This document shows, one piece after another, positions 1 through 7,790 of a stretch of DNA of 64,000 bases; positions within the stretch are counted from its first letter, which is position 1, and the number at the start of each line of letters is the position of its first letter. Source of the DNA: Oscillospiraceae bacterium (lineage in GTDB: Bacteria > Bacillota > Clostridia > Oscillospirales > Ruminococcaceae); contig JAFSCU010000003.1 in assembly GCA_017436575.1 (NCBI GenBank), positions 157,073 to 221,072 on the forward strand, in the 5' to 3' direction. The translations under genes were made by a program, and so were the position numbers. The notes beneath the pieces were generated by a model. That model worked only from the letters and a program-made list of their open reading frames with translations. It did not search any database and was not told the origin of the DNA.

Positions 1-1062
1 GGCTATTCTGACGGCAGACACCCCGACGAAGTAAGCTTTACTGCCAGTCTGAAAGAAGATTGTGCCCGCAGGGATTTTACTATAAATGCACTGTGCTATA
101 ACCCTTCAGCAGGGCTGATTGATTTTTGTGGTGGCGTGCAGGATATCGAAAACAGACTGATACGCTGTGTGGGTAATCCCAATGAAAGATTCAGAGAAGA
201 CGGTCTGCGAATTATGAGACGGCTGCGCTTTGCCTCTGTATTGGGTTTTGGGATTGAACCGCAGACAAAACAGGCTATTTTTGAAAACTGTCACCTGCTG
301 AAAAACATTTCTGCCGAAAGAATATATGTGGAACTGAGCAAACTGCTGTGCGGTAAAAATGTAAAACATATAATAATGGAATACACCGATGTGCTGGCGG
401 TTATAATGCCAGAGATTATGCCACTGAAAGGCTTTGACCAGAAAAACCACCACCATATCTATGATGTACTGGAACACACCGCAGTGGCAGTGGAAAACTG
501 CCTACCTGTACCACAGTTGCGTCTGGCTGCGCTGCTGCATGATTTCGGCAAGCCTGCCACATTTACAATTGATGAAAAAGGTGTGGGACATTTTTACGGA
601 CATGGTGAAGTAAGCCTGGATATATCCAAAAATATATTGAAACGATTAAAAGTATCCAACGAAGACTATAATTTAGTAACAAAACTGGTAAAATACCACG
701 ACGTGTTAATTCAACCGGATGAAAAAGCGGTGCGCCGTGCACTGAATAAACATGGAGCAGAATTTGTAAAAATGTTGCTGCTGTTAAAGAGAGCTGACAA
801 CAAGGGTCAGAATACGAAGGACTTTGACAGAACTGCGGAGTATAACACTCTTGAGACAGTAATAGACAGTGTGATATTGCAACAGCAGTGTTTTTCCATG
901 AAAGACCTGGCTGTAAACGGCAATGACCTGGCATCTGTCGGTATACCGCCTTCCCCGCTTACTGGCAGGATTCTGAACAGCCTGCTGGAAATGGTGATTG
1001 AAGGACAGATAGCCAACGAAAAGGAACTGCTGTTGGCAAAAGCAGTTGAAATATGTCAATAA
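1..1062 (+). CDS. cca: CCA tRNA nucleotidyltransferase, C-terminal part (5' end outside window)
   Basis: The reading frame is open from base 1, so the gene starts upstream and only the last 353 codons are here. The enzyme adds or repairs the 3' CCA end of tRNAs using CTP and ATP. The visible part begins inside the nucleotidyltransferase head: RRDFTINA followed by the neck motif with REDGLRIMRRLRF, typical of class II CCA-adding enzymes and poly(A) polymerases. Further on, LAALLHDFGK plus a later H-D pair is an HD-like metal-binding domain, as in many bacterial CCA enzymes. The catalytic GSxxDxDxR part is not in the window. A hairpin terminator follows directly. Confidence 0.93.
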   Translation, partial: GYSDGRHPDEVSFTASLKEDCARRDFTINALCYNPSAGLIDFCGGVQDIENRLIRCVGNPNERFREDGLRIMRRLRFASVLGFGIEPQTKQAIFENCHLLKNISAERIYVELSKLLCGKNVKHIIMEYTDVLAVIMPEIMPLKGFDQKNHHHIYDVLEHTAVAVENCLPVPQLRLAALLHDFGKPATFTIDEKGVGHFYGHGEVSLDISKNILKRLKVSNEDYNLVTKLVKYHDVLIQPDEKAVRRALNKHGAEFVKMLLLLKRADNKGQNTKDFDRTAEYNTLETVIDSVILQQQCFSMKDLAVNGNDLASVGIPPSPLTGRILNSLLEMVIEGQIANEKELLLAKAVEICQ

Positions 1063-1120
1063 AACATTGTTTTATTTCGTTGTATAACATTGTTTTACAA
1101 TTACACATTATAAATAAATA

Positions 1121-1148
1121 TCAGGGTTAAAACACCCTGATTTTATTA
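1121..1148 (+). terminator. Rho-independent terminator after cca
   Basis: Seven-base stem TCAGGGT / ACCCTGA (1121-1127 with 1134-1140) followed by a T-rich run. It ends the cca transcript. Confidence 0.75.
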
Positions 1149-1279
1149 TTTTAACAGCAATTTATTACCATTTCATCTTTTTGTAATCTTTTTTTAATCT
1201 TTAAAAGAATAAAACCCCTCTATGCTGTTAATATTAATGACAAACACAAAAAATGTGTAAAATCATAAAGGAGTTTACT

Positions 1280-2083
1280 ATGAAAAAGATATTTTCGGCT
1301 TTGTTGCTGGCTGTTATTATGGCAACAACTGCCTGTGGTTCAAAAACGCCGGCAGCAACAGGTAATTTCAACTATAAAGTGGGCACTGCCAGCTATACCC
1401 ATACAAACGACAGCTACGGCTACACAGAAGGTAAGAACGGACGCGGCGCAGTATCTACCACACTGGTTGCCGCTGTGTTTGATGAAAATGGACAAATAGT
1501 TCGTATTTCTATTGATGAAGTTGAAAGCAATATAGGTTTTGACAATACTGGGCGGCTGGCAGATTTCACCCCCGGCGAAGTAAAAAGCAAAAAAGAACTG
1601 GGTGATGCATACGGCATGAAGGCGGCCAGTTCCATAGGCAAAGAATGGTATCAGCAGATTGAAAGCCTGGAAAAATGGCTGGAAGGCAGAAAAATAAACA
1701 CAATCATTGGTGGGGCTGCTGCAAAGCTGGGTGATATGCTGGCTGACAATTCTGATATGGGATATACTGACCAGTACGGCACATATACACCCGGCAGTGC
1801 CAGTGAAATTACAAGAGGTGCCACAAACAGTACAAACAGTGATGGAACATCCGGCAATACAGCCAACAGCAGTATGAAAAACGACAGTTCTTCCGGTGGT
1901 ATGATGGGCGACATTGCCAGTGGTACCAATAGTATAATAAACGATATGGCAGACGGCGGCGAAAACTACACCGGTTCAACGGCAGACACAAGCTGGATGG
2001 ATGAAGACCTGAAAGCCAGTGTGACAATCGACACCACATATATTCAGAAAGCAATTGAAAAAGCATACCGGAACGCAAAATAA
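1280..2083 (+). CDS. Putative lipoprotein with FMN-binding-like domain
   Basis: 267 residues. The ATG at 1280 is chosen because AAAGGAG lies 6 bases upstream and the product then opens with a lipoprotein signal peptide: MKKIFSALLLA, then a lipobox ending TTAC at about residue 17, so it is probably anchored to the outer face of the membrane. Residues ~30-150 (AVFDENGQIVRISIDE, later YGMKAASSIGKEWYQQIE) match a common Firmicute extracytoplasmic family that resembles FMN-binding domains; no biochemical role is certain. A Ser/Asn/Gly/Asp-rich linker (~165-240) interrupts the domain before the usual closing segment near IEKAYRNAK. It stands alone between two terminators. Confidence 0.75.
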   Translation: MKKIFSALLLAVIMATTACGSKTPAATGNFNYKVGTASYTHTNDSYGYTEGKNGRGAVSTTLVAAVFDENGQIVRISIDEVESNIGFDNTGRLADFTPGEVKSKKELGDAYGMKAASSIGKEWYQQIESLEKWLEGRKINTIIGGAAAKLGDMLADNSDMGYTDQYGTYTPGSASEITRGATNSTNSDGTSGNTANSSMKNDSSSGGMMGDIASGTNSIINDMADGGENYTGSTADTSWMDEDLKASVTIDTTYIQKAIEKAYRNAK

Positions 2084-2087
2084 ACAA

Positions 2088-2118
2088 AAGACAAGGTGAA
2101 ATCACCTTGTCTTTTTAT
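2088..2118. terminator. Bidirectional terminator between convergent genes
   Basis: Near-perfect 12-bp stem AAGACAAGGTGA / TCACCTTGTCTT with A-run on one side and T-run on the other. It serves the lipoprotein gene on the plus strand and iadA on the minus strand. Confidence 0.8.
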
Positions 2119-2130
2119 TCGATAATCAGA

Positions 2131-3285
2131 TTATTTAACTATGCCTTTGCCTTTTATCCAAACCCGTTTGCCGTTAAGGATTGTTTCAACAAGGTCAAGA
2201 TTTTCGTCAAGAACTGCAAAGTTAGCTGTGCCGTTTTCTACAATTTTACCTGCGGAGTTTTTCAGACCGTAAACTTCTGCCGGAATAGTTGTGATTGTGC
2301 GCAGAGTTTCTTCAAATGGGATGATACCATTCTTTGTTGCTTTTTTCAGGTCAGCAAGAAGAACTTTTGATGAGCCTTTACCCATGCCAATCATATTGCC
2401 CAGTTCGTCCCAGATAGGTGCAGAACCATTGCCGTCTGATGTCATTGTAACTCTGTCCAGTGTACCGTATTTTTTGTAAATAATTTCCAGACCTTCTACT
2501 GAGCCGTAGGATTTCTGGCTTGCGTCACCGTCAGAACCTGCTGTGATGTCAATCTGGCCGCCGTATTCAAGGAATTTAAGACAGCTGTCAAATACATCGT
2601 ATTTTCTTGTTACATGTGTAGGAACGATAAGTGGACGGAATGTGATATCTTCTTCACAGGCGCGGATAAAGAAATCAGCAGGGTCAGAATAGTTGCCCAG
2701 ATGAATATTGAGAACACCTTTGATGCCTGCCAGACGGGCGCCGTTTCTTGTGTCAGCTGCCAGACGTGTAAATTCTTCATATCTCATCAGGCTGCCACGG
2801 TGGTCACAGTGTGCAACTTCCCCTGTGCCCAGGCAGTATTCGTTGAAGATGATGTCTTCGGCAACAGAGCCGCGCATTGTTGTGATTGGGAATGTGTAGC
2901 TGCCTGTCAGGAAGTAGCAGTCAAAGCCTTCTTCACGGAGAGCCATACATTTTACCAGTACGTCTTCAACTCTTCTTGCATAGCCGTCTGTACCCAGAAC
3001 GCCAACCAGTGTAGTAACGCCGGCTTCTGCAATTTCTTCAAATGTGATTTCACTTGTTCTTGTGGTAAAGCCGCCTTCGCCGCCGCCACCTGTGATATGA
3101 ACATGTGTATCTACAATGCCAGGAATAATGATTTTGCCTGAAAGGTCAAATTCTTTGCCTTCAAAACCTTCAGGGATTTTCAGGTCTTCGCCGATTTTGA
3201 TAACTCTGTCTTCCCACAGAAGAATATCCTTTACGCCCAGGTCTTCAGGTGAGTAAACATGGCCATTTTTAATAAGTTTAAACAT
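2131..3285 (-). CDS. iadA: Beta-aspartyl (isoaspartyl) dipeptidase
   Basis: 384 residues, amidohydrolase superfamily. The enzyme cleaves beta-aspartyl dipeptides left from degradation of proteins with isomerised Asp/Asn. Visible hallmarks are the metal pair in DTHVHITGGGGE (His61, His63), the family signature VGVLGTDG, the substrate segment PTHVTRKYDVF and the catalytic Asp in TSDGNGS. By eye alignment to E. coli IadA, the metal-bridging lysine falls on Glu156 in GEVAHCDHR, suggesting a glutamate-bridged form of the enzyme. Start has AGGAGGA 5 bases upstream. It lies 34 bases downstream of dinB on the same strand, probably one transcript. Confidence 0.9.
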   Translation of the reverse strand: MFKLIKNGHVYSPEDLGVKDILLWEDRVIKIGEDLKIPEGFEGKEFDLSGKIIIPGIVDTHVHITGGGGEGGFTTRTSEITFEEIAEAGVTTLVGVLGTDGYARRVEDVLVKCMALREEGFDCYFLTGSYTFPITTMRGSVAEDIIFNEYCLGTGEVAHCDHRGSLMRYEEFTRLAADTRNGARLAGIKGVLNIHLGNYSDPADFFIRACEEDITFRPLIVPTHVTRKYDVFDSCLKFLEYGGQIDITAGSDGDASQKSYGSVEGLEIIYKKYGTLDRVTMTSDGNGSAPIWDELGNMIGMGKGSSKVLLADLKKATKNGIIPFEETLRTITTIPAEVYGLKNSAGKIVENGTANFAVLDENLDLVETILNGKRVWIKGKGIVK

Positions 3286-3319
3286 ATTGTCCTCCTATAT
3301 AAAGTCTTGTCAGACCAAA

Positions 3320-4582
3320 TTACATATCATTTTTATCCCATCGGCGACCTCTTTCCGGTTTATCGCCAAAAGGATTCTGTTTCTTTTTATACCCTGCTGC
3401 CATTACAGTGGCACTTTGCACAGATGCATCACCAAACTTGCCTCTTATCCGGTCGATTGCTGCCTGCAGTTTTTCATTTTTCTGATGTTTTTCGTCAACA
3501 GTGGTTTCAAACAGAGATAACTGCGACGCGCGTTTTTCTTTTTCCAGATCAATGGCTGTAACTGTAAGGGCACGTACTGCAATAGCAGGGTCGCGGTTGT
3601 CTGCAAACAGTTTCAGTGCCCGTTTGTATATTTCGTTGGTTATGTCGGTAGATGGCACTTTGCACTGTCTGGTAAAGGTATGAAAATCAGGATATCGGAT
3701 AGTCAGCTGAACACCGTTGGCATACATTCCATAGCGGCGCAGACGGGTGCCCACATCTTCGCTTAATCGCAGTAAAGCCGGACGGATTTCCTCCATAGTA
3801 TTGAGATTGTGGCCAAAGGTATTGCCGCTGCCTACACTTTTCACCTCTTTTTCAGCATAGAAGCTGGAAACCGGACTACTTTCCAGCCCATTAGCGTAGT
3901 TATACAGCTCCAGCCCATGTTTGCCAAAGCGGTCTTCCAAAGTTTTCAGCGGTATTTCAGCCAGTTGCCCTATGGTGCGTATGCCCATATCATTAAGGGC
4001 AGACTGTGTGCTTTTACCTACATAAATCAGGTCCTGTACCGGCAGTGGATACACTATATCTTTATAGTTATCCTGGGATATAACTGTGGTGGCGTCCGGC
4101 TTTTTATAGTCAGAGCCCAGCTTTGCAAAAATTTTGTTGAAGCTGACACCCACAGAAATGGTAAGCCCTGTTTCAAACTTTATGCGCTGACGCAGGTCGT
4201 CTGCCAGCTGTTTTGGACTTTGGGCAAACAGTTGCCAGGTATTGGTAACATCCAGCCAGCTTTCGTCAATACCAAAAGGTTCCACCAGGTCGGTGTACTG
4301 TGTGTATATTTCGTTTATAATTTTACTGTATTTCGAATAAAGGTCGTGATGAGGTGGCAGAACAATCAGGTCAGGGCATTTTTTGCGGGCCTGCCAGAGA
4401 GTTTCTGCTGTTTTTACACCGTATTTTTTGGCTGCTTCGTTTTTTGCCAGCACTATGCCGTGGCGTGTCTGGCTGTCGCCCCCTACTGCCACAGGTTTGT
4501 CCCACAGCTGCGGGTGTGACAGCAGTTCCACCGATGCAAAAAAGCTGTTGCAGTCGCAATGGAAAATAATTCTTTCTTTCAT
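3320..4582 (-). CDS. dinB: DNA polymerase IV (Y-family translesion polymerase)
   Basis: 420 residues. Y-family polymerase that bypasses damaged template bases. The ATG at 4582 (GAGGT 7 bases upstream) is preferred over an in-frame upstream codon because the protein then begins, as in the family, just before the catalytic HCDCNSFFASVE motif. The second catalytic patch reads GIDESWLDVT, followed by a helix-hairpin-helix and little-finger domain. QLSLF near residue 370 is a good beta-clamp binding motif. A promoter with TTAACA and TATAAT lies upstream; no clear LexA box was seen in it. iadA follows after 34 bases, an unusual pairing without obvious functional link. Confidence 0.95.
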   Translation of the reverse strand: MKERIIFHCDCNSFFASVELLSHPQLWDKPVAVGGDSQTRHGIVLAKNEAAKKYGVKTAETLWQARKKCPDLIVLPPHHDLYSKYSKIINEIYTQYTDLVEPFGIDESWLDVTNTWQLFAQSPKQLADDLRQRIKFETGLTISVGVSFNKIFAKLGSDYKKPDATTVISQDNYKDIVYPLPVQDLIYVGKSTQSALNDMGIRTIGQLAEIPLKTLEDRFGKHGLELYNYANGLESSPVSSFYAEKEVKSVGSGNTFGHNLNTMEEIRPALLRLSEDVGTRLRRYGMYANGVQLTIRYPDFHTFTRQCKVPSTDITNEIYKRALKLFADNRDPAIAVRALTVTAIDLEKEKRASQLSLFETTVDEKHQKNEKLQAAIDRIRGKFGDASVQSATVMAAGYKKKQNPFGDKPERGRRWDKNDM

Positions 4583-4607
4583 ATAAACCTCATCTGCATA
4601 CACAATA

Positions 4608-4637
4608 ATTATACCATATTAAACGATAAAATGTTAA
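4608..4637 (-). promoter_or_regulatory. Promoter of dinB-iadA
   Basis: TTAACA (-35, 4632-4637) and TATAAT (-10, 4608-4613) with an 18-base spacer, 26 bases before the dinB start. Confidence 0.6.
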
Positions 4638-4753
4638 TTATCAATATTGATAAAGATTAATGTCATATATAGTAGATAGTGATAAAATATATAAATGCTT
4701 TTGACGTATGCTAACGCCTATAGGGCACATCTTCAGTAAACTAAACAACTATT

Positions 4754-4791
4754 TAAAATAAAAACACCTCTCTGAAACCCAGAGAGGTGTT
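4754..4791 (-). terminator. Terminator of the M20 amidohydrolase gene
   Basis: Perfect 12-bp stem AACACCTCTCTG / CAGAGAGGTGTT with a 5-base loop (4763-4791), followed on the minus strand by TTTTTATTTT. The rest of the interval to 4638 holds no gene that I can support. Confidence 0.85.
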
Positions 4792-4800
4792 AACATCAAA

Positions 4801-5967
4801 TTATTTCAGCAGTTCAAATGCTGATTTCATAAGGAATTCTGTGCCGTAAACCAGTGCATCTTCGTCGATGTCAAAGCAGGAGTTGTGGTTTGCAACATGG
4901 CCAAAACCTTTTGCTTCGTTGGCGCAGCCAAGGTTTACATAGAAGCCAGGGAAGGAATCCAGCACGATAGCCATATCGTCACTGCCCATACCTTTGCCTT
5001 CTGTAAAGATTTCCATGCCCATTTCTGTGGCAACTTTCTGGGCAATTTTTGTTGCGGCAGGGTCGTTTACAACAGGAATCATTGGATCAAACATATAGTC
5101 CATTTCTCTTTCCACACCGTAGGATTTGCATACGCAGTCAGAGATGTTTTCCAGCCAGTCAAAGATAGGCTGTGTCAGGTCTTTGTTGAAATAACGCACT
5201 GTACCCATAATAACAGCTTCGTTAGGAATAATGTTAGGTGCTGTACCTGCAACTATTGAACATGTTGAGAATACGATAGGGTCCTGTGCATCGATAGCAT
5301 TTGATGGCAGGCTGGCCAGTTTCAGCACCAGTTCGCAGGCTGGTTTGATAGGGTCTTTGGCTGTGTGCGGTACAGAGCCGTGGCCACCTTTACCTTTAAC
5401 AATAATTCTGTAAGTAATAACACCTGAAGCAAACGGACCGCTGACAATTTTCATCTGGCCTACATTTTCACTGCAACCTACATGAACAGAAATGGAGTGG
5501 TCTGCACCGCCCAGTTCTTTCACATATTTAGCCAGTGTTCTGCCGCCTTTCAGATTTTCTTCTGCAACCTGAAAGCCCAGCAGGATTTTGCCTGGGATTT
5601 CGTCTTTGATTTCATTCAGTGATTTTGCCACACCCAGCAGCATAGCAGCGTGGGCATCGTGACCGCAGGAGTGCATGGCGTTGTCATAAACGCTGGCATA
5701 TTCAGCACCTGTTTCTTCTTTCATTGGCAATGCATCAATGTCTTCACGGATAAGCACTGTTTTACCGCCTTTACCGTTGTCCAGCACACCAACAACTGTG
5801 TAGTCTGGGTAAACATGGTATGGAATACCCATTGCTTCCAGTTCTTCACAGATACGTTTTGATGTTTCTTTTTCCTGTGTGGAAATTTCAGGGTATTTAT
5901 GGAAATGTCTTCTCATTTTTACCACATATTCGTGGTTTTTTTCAGCAAGGATTTTTAAATCTGCCAT
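4801..5967 (-). CDS. M20 family metallo-amidohydrolase
   Basis: 388 residues; related to N-acyl-amino-acid and hippurate hydrolases, cytoplasmic zinc enzymes that remove acyl groups from amino acids. Motifs: RRHFHKYPEIS near the N-terminus, REDIDALPM (metal Asp and catalytic context), HSCGHDAHAAML, the QVAEE general-base region, and NHNSCFDIDE with a late metal His. The dimerisation domain sits at about residues 180-295. Two ATGs lie two codons apart; the inner one (5967) has the better spacing to AGAGAGG, the outer is 5973. It is a single-gene unit with its own promoter and terminator. The exact substrate cannot be told from sequence. Confidence 0.88.
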   Translation of the reverse strand: MADLKILAEKNHEYVVKMRRHFHKYPEISTQEKETSKRICEELEAMGIPYHVYPDYTVVGVLDNGKGGKTVLIREDIDALPMKEETGAEYASVYDNAMHSCGHDAHAAMLLGVAKSLNEIKDEIPGKILLGFQVAEENLKGGRTLAKYVKELGGADHSISVHVGCSENVGQMKIVSGPFASGVITYRIIVKGKGGHGSVPHTAKDPIKPACELVLKLASLPSNAIDAQDPIVFSTCSIVAGTAPNIIPNEAVIMGTVRYFNKDLTQPIFDWLENISDCVCKSYGVEREMDYMFDPMIPVVNDPAATKIAQKVATEMGMEIFTEGKGMGSDDMAIVLDSFPGFYVNLGCANEAKGFGHVANHNSCFDIDEDALVYGTEFLMKSAFELLK

Positions 5968-6011
5968 AGTCATATACCTCTCTGTCTAAAATTTAACAAA
6001 TCAATGAAGAC

Positions 6012-6040
6012 ATTATACAACTAAAAAGCAGATTTGTAAA
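6012..6040 (-). promoter_or_regulatory. Promoter of the M20 amidohydrolase gene
   Basis: TTTACA (6035-6040) and TATAAT (6012-6017) with a 17-base spacer on the minus strand. Confidence 0.65.
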
Positions 6041-6063
6041 TAAAAATATATTTCTTATGCATA

Positions 6064-6100
6064 AAAATAAAACAAAGACAGGTTATGCAACCTGTCTTTG
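6064..6100 (-). terminator. Terminator of the deoD tandem
   Basis: 12-bp perfect stem CAAAGACAGGTT / AACCTGTCTTTG with a 4-base loop (6073-6100), then TTTTATTTTTA on the minus strand. Confidence 0.85.
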
Positions 6101-6125
6101 AAAATTTATGCAATTTTGTATCGAA

Positions 6126-6845
6126 TTACATTTCGATTGCTGCGTTGAGAGCAACTTCCATCATTTCTGTGAAGCCTGTCTGTCTCTGTTCTGGTGTTGT
6201 TTCTTTATGGTCAACGATAGAGTCAGAGATTGTCAGGATACATGCTGCTTTTTTGCCCAGGTGACGAGCGTTAGCAAACAGACCGAAAGATTCCATTTCT
6301 GCGCAAAGCAGGTCGTATGGAGCTGGTTCTCTTTCGATAGAGAAGTCTGAGTAGAAGTTATCTGAAGAGTGTACATAACCTTTCCAGATTTTTTTGCCCA
6401 GTTTTTCAGCTGTTGCAGCAAGGATTTCATTCAGTTCTGCAGATGGGTCCATAACATCTTCTGTGAAGCCAAATGCTTCTCTTGCGTATGTGGATTTGGA
6501 ATATGCATGTTCAACAAGAACGATGTCAAACAGGTCGATTTCTGATTTGAAAGAACCTGCTGTACCAAATCTGATGATGTTTTCTACACCGTAGAATTTG
6601 TACAGTTCATAAGAGTAGATACCGATAGAAGGAATACCCATACCATGAGCCATGATAGAGATTTCTTTACCTTTGTATTTACCTGTGAAACCCAGCATGC
6701 CGCGAACTGTATTGAAGCATTTTGCATCTTCCAGGAATGTTTCTGCCACAAATTTAGCTCTGAGTGGGTCACCAGGCATAAGAACTGTTTTTGCGATGTC
6801 GCCAAGTTTTGCGTGGTTGTGGGCTGTGCCTTTAAATTCTGCCAT
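6126..6845 (-). CDS. deoD: DeoD-type purine nucleoside phosphorylase, copy 1
   Basis: 239 residues, the usual length for hexameric PNP, which splits purine (deoxy)nucleosides with phosphate for base and pentose salvage. Motifs: MPGDPLRAK (phosphate loop with Gly and Arg), GMGIPSIGIYSYEL, SSDNFY and CAEMESFGLF (ribose and base site) and LTISDSIV with the catalytic Asp. It lies 58 bases downstream of a paralogue about three quarters identical by eye. The phosphate-binding loop here reads FGTAGSF where copy 2 and E. coli have a serine (GSAG / GSCG), and MAHGMG replaces MGSGMG. This suggests the copies differ in kinetics or preference, not that one is dead. Confidence 0.93.
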   Translation of the reverse strand: MAEFKGTAHNHAKLGDIAKTVLMPGDPLRAKFVAETFLEDAKCFNTVRGMLGFTGKYKGKEISIMAHGMGIPSIGIYSYELYKFYGVENIIRFGTAGSFKSEIDLFDIVLVEHAYSKSTYAREAFGFTEDVMDPSAELNEILAATAEKLGKKIWKGYVHSSDNFYSDFSIEREPAPYDLLCAEMESFGLFANARHLGKKAACILTISDSIVDHKETTPEQRQTGFTEMMEVALNAAIEM

Positions 6846-6903
6846 TGGAGTAATCCGCCTTTCAATTTATAAATTAATTTTTTCTATATCAAAAAAAATT
6901 TGA

Positions 6904-7623
6904 TTACATTTTGATTGCTGCTGCCAGCGCAATTTCCATCATATCAACAAAGCCTGTCTGTCTTTGTTCAGGAGTTGTTTCAGTTTTGTTTACAATACTG
7001 TCTGAAATTGTCAGGATACATGCTGCTTTTTTGCCAAGGTTGCGTGCGTTTGCAAACAGACCAAAGGATTCCATTTCTGCACACAGCAGGTCGTATTTAA
7101 CAGGGTCTCTTTTGATAGAGTAATCTGAATAGAAGTTGTCGGAAGACTGGATATAGCCTTTCCAGTATTTTTTACCCTGCCGGTTGGCTGCTTCTTCCAG
7201 CAATGCGTTCAGTTCTTCACTTGGCAGCTGAACATCTTCAGTATAGCCAAATGCTTCTTTTGCGTATGAAGACGCACTGTAAGCGTGGTCTACAATAACC
7301 ACATCAAACAGGTTCAGTTCAGGTTTGAAAGCACCTGCAGAACCGATGCGCACAATGTTTTCTACACCATAGAATTTGAACAGTTCATAAGAATAGATAC
7401 CGATGGATGGAATACCCATGCCGGAACCCATAACTGAAACTTCCACACCTTTGTATTTACCGGTGTAACCCAGCATACCGCGAACTGTATTGAAGCATTT
7501 TGCATCTTCCAGGAATGTTTCTGCAATCCATTTTGCACGCAGTGGATCACCAGGCATAAGGACTGTTTTTGCTATATCACCAAGTTTTGCAGCATTGTGA
7601 GCTGTACCTTTAAATTCTGACAT
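6904..7623 (-). CDS. deoD: DeoD-type purine nucleoside phosphorylase, copy 2
   Basis: 239 residues, first gene of the tandem pair and colinear with copy 1 with no gaps. All hexameric-PNP residues that I can check are present: MPGDPLRAK, IGSAGAF with the phosphate-contacting Ser, MGSGMGIPS, SSDNFY, AEMESFG and ISDSIV. The two genes read from one promoter upstream of 7667 that carries two copies of a small palindrome. Differences between copies cluster at surface positions (~120-165) and around the phosphate loop. Because both reading frames are intact and the active-site Asp is kept in both, duplication with divergence is more likely than decay. Confidence 0.93.
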   Translation of the reverse strand: MSEFKGTAHNAAKLGDIAKTVLMPGDPLRAKWIAETFLEDAKCFNTVRGMLGYTGKYKGVEVSVMGSGMGIPSIGIYSYELFKFYGVENIVRIGSAGAFKPELNLFDVVIVDHAYSASSYAKEAFGYTEDVQLPSEELNALLEEAANRQGKKYWKGYIQSSDNFYSDYSIKRDPVKYDLLCAEMESFGLFANARNLGKKAACILTISDSIVNKTETTPEQRQTGFVDMMEIALAAAIKM

Positions 7624-7650
7624 ATATATTTTACCACCTTTTCCGGCCTA

Positions 7651-7732
7651 ACAGCCTGTTATTAATACTATTTTATCATATAATTACCAAAAATAAAATA
7701 TAATGCTGTCACAAAAAGACAGGCTGTTATTA
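7651..7732 (-). promoter_or_regulatory. deoD promoter region with two palindromic operator-like sites
   Basis: On the minus strand the motif TAATAACAG(C/G)CTGT occurs twice, at 7719-7732 and 7651-7664, centred 68 bases apart. Each contains the palindrome ACAG-S-CTGT. A -10-like TATGAT (7675-7680) lies between them, so one site is upstream of the promoter and the other at or just past the start of transcription, the arrangement expected for looping or two-site repression. No regulator for it is encoded in the window. Confidence 0.5.
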
Positions 7733-7743
7733 GTCATTTTGAC

Positions 7744-7786
7744 ATATAAAAGTATAAACCCAGACAGTGTTTTACAGTCTGGGTTT
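7744..7786 (-). terminator. Terminator of the TetR / adenylate-forming enzyme operon
   Basis: 10-bp stem AAACCCAGAC / GTCTGGGTTT (7756-7786). The T-run that follows on the minus strand is weak (ATACTTTTATA). Confidence 0.65.
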
Positions 7787-7790
7787 GTGC

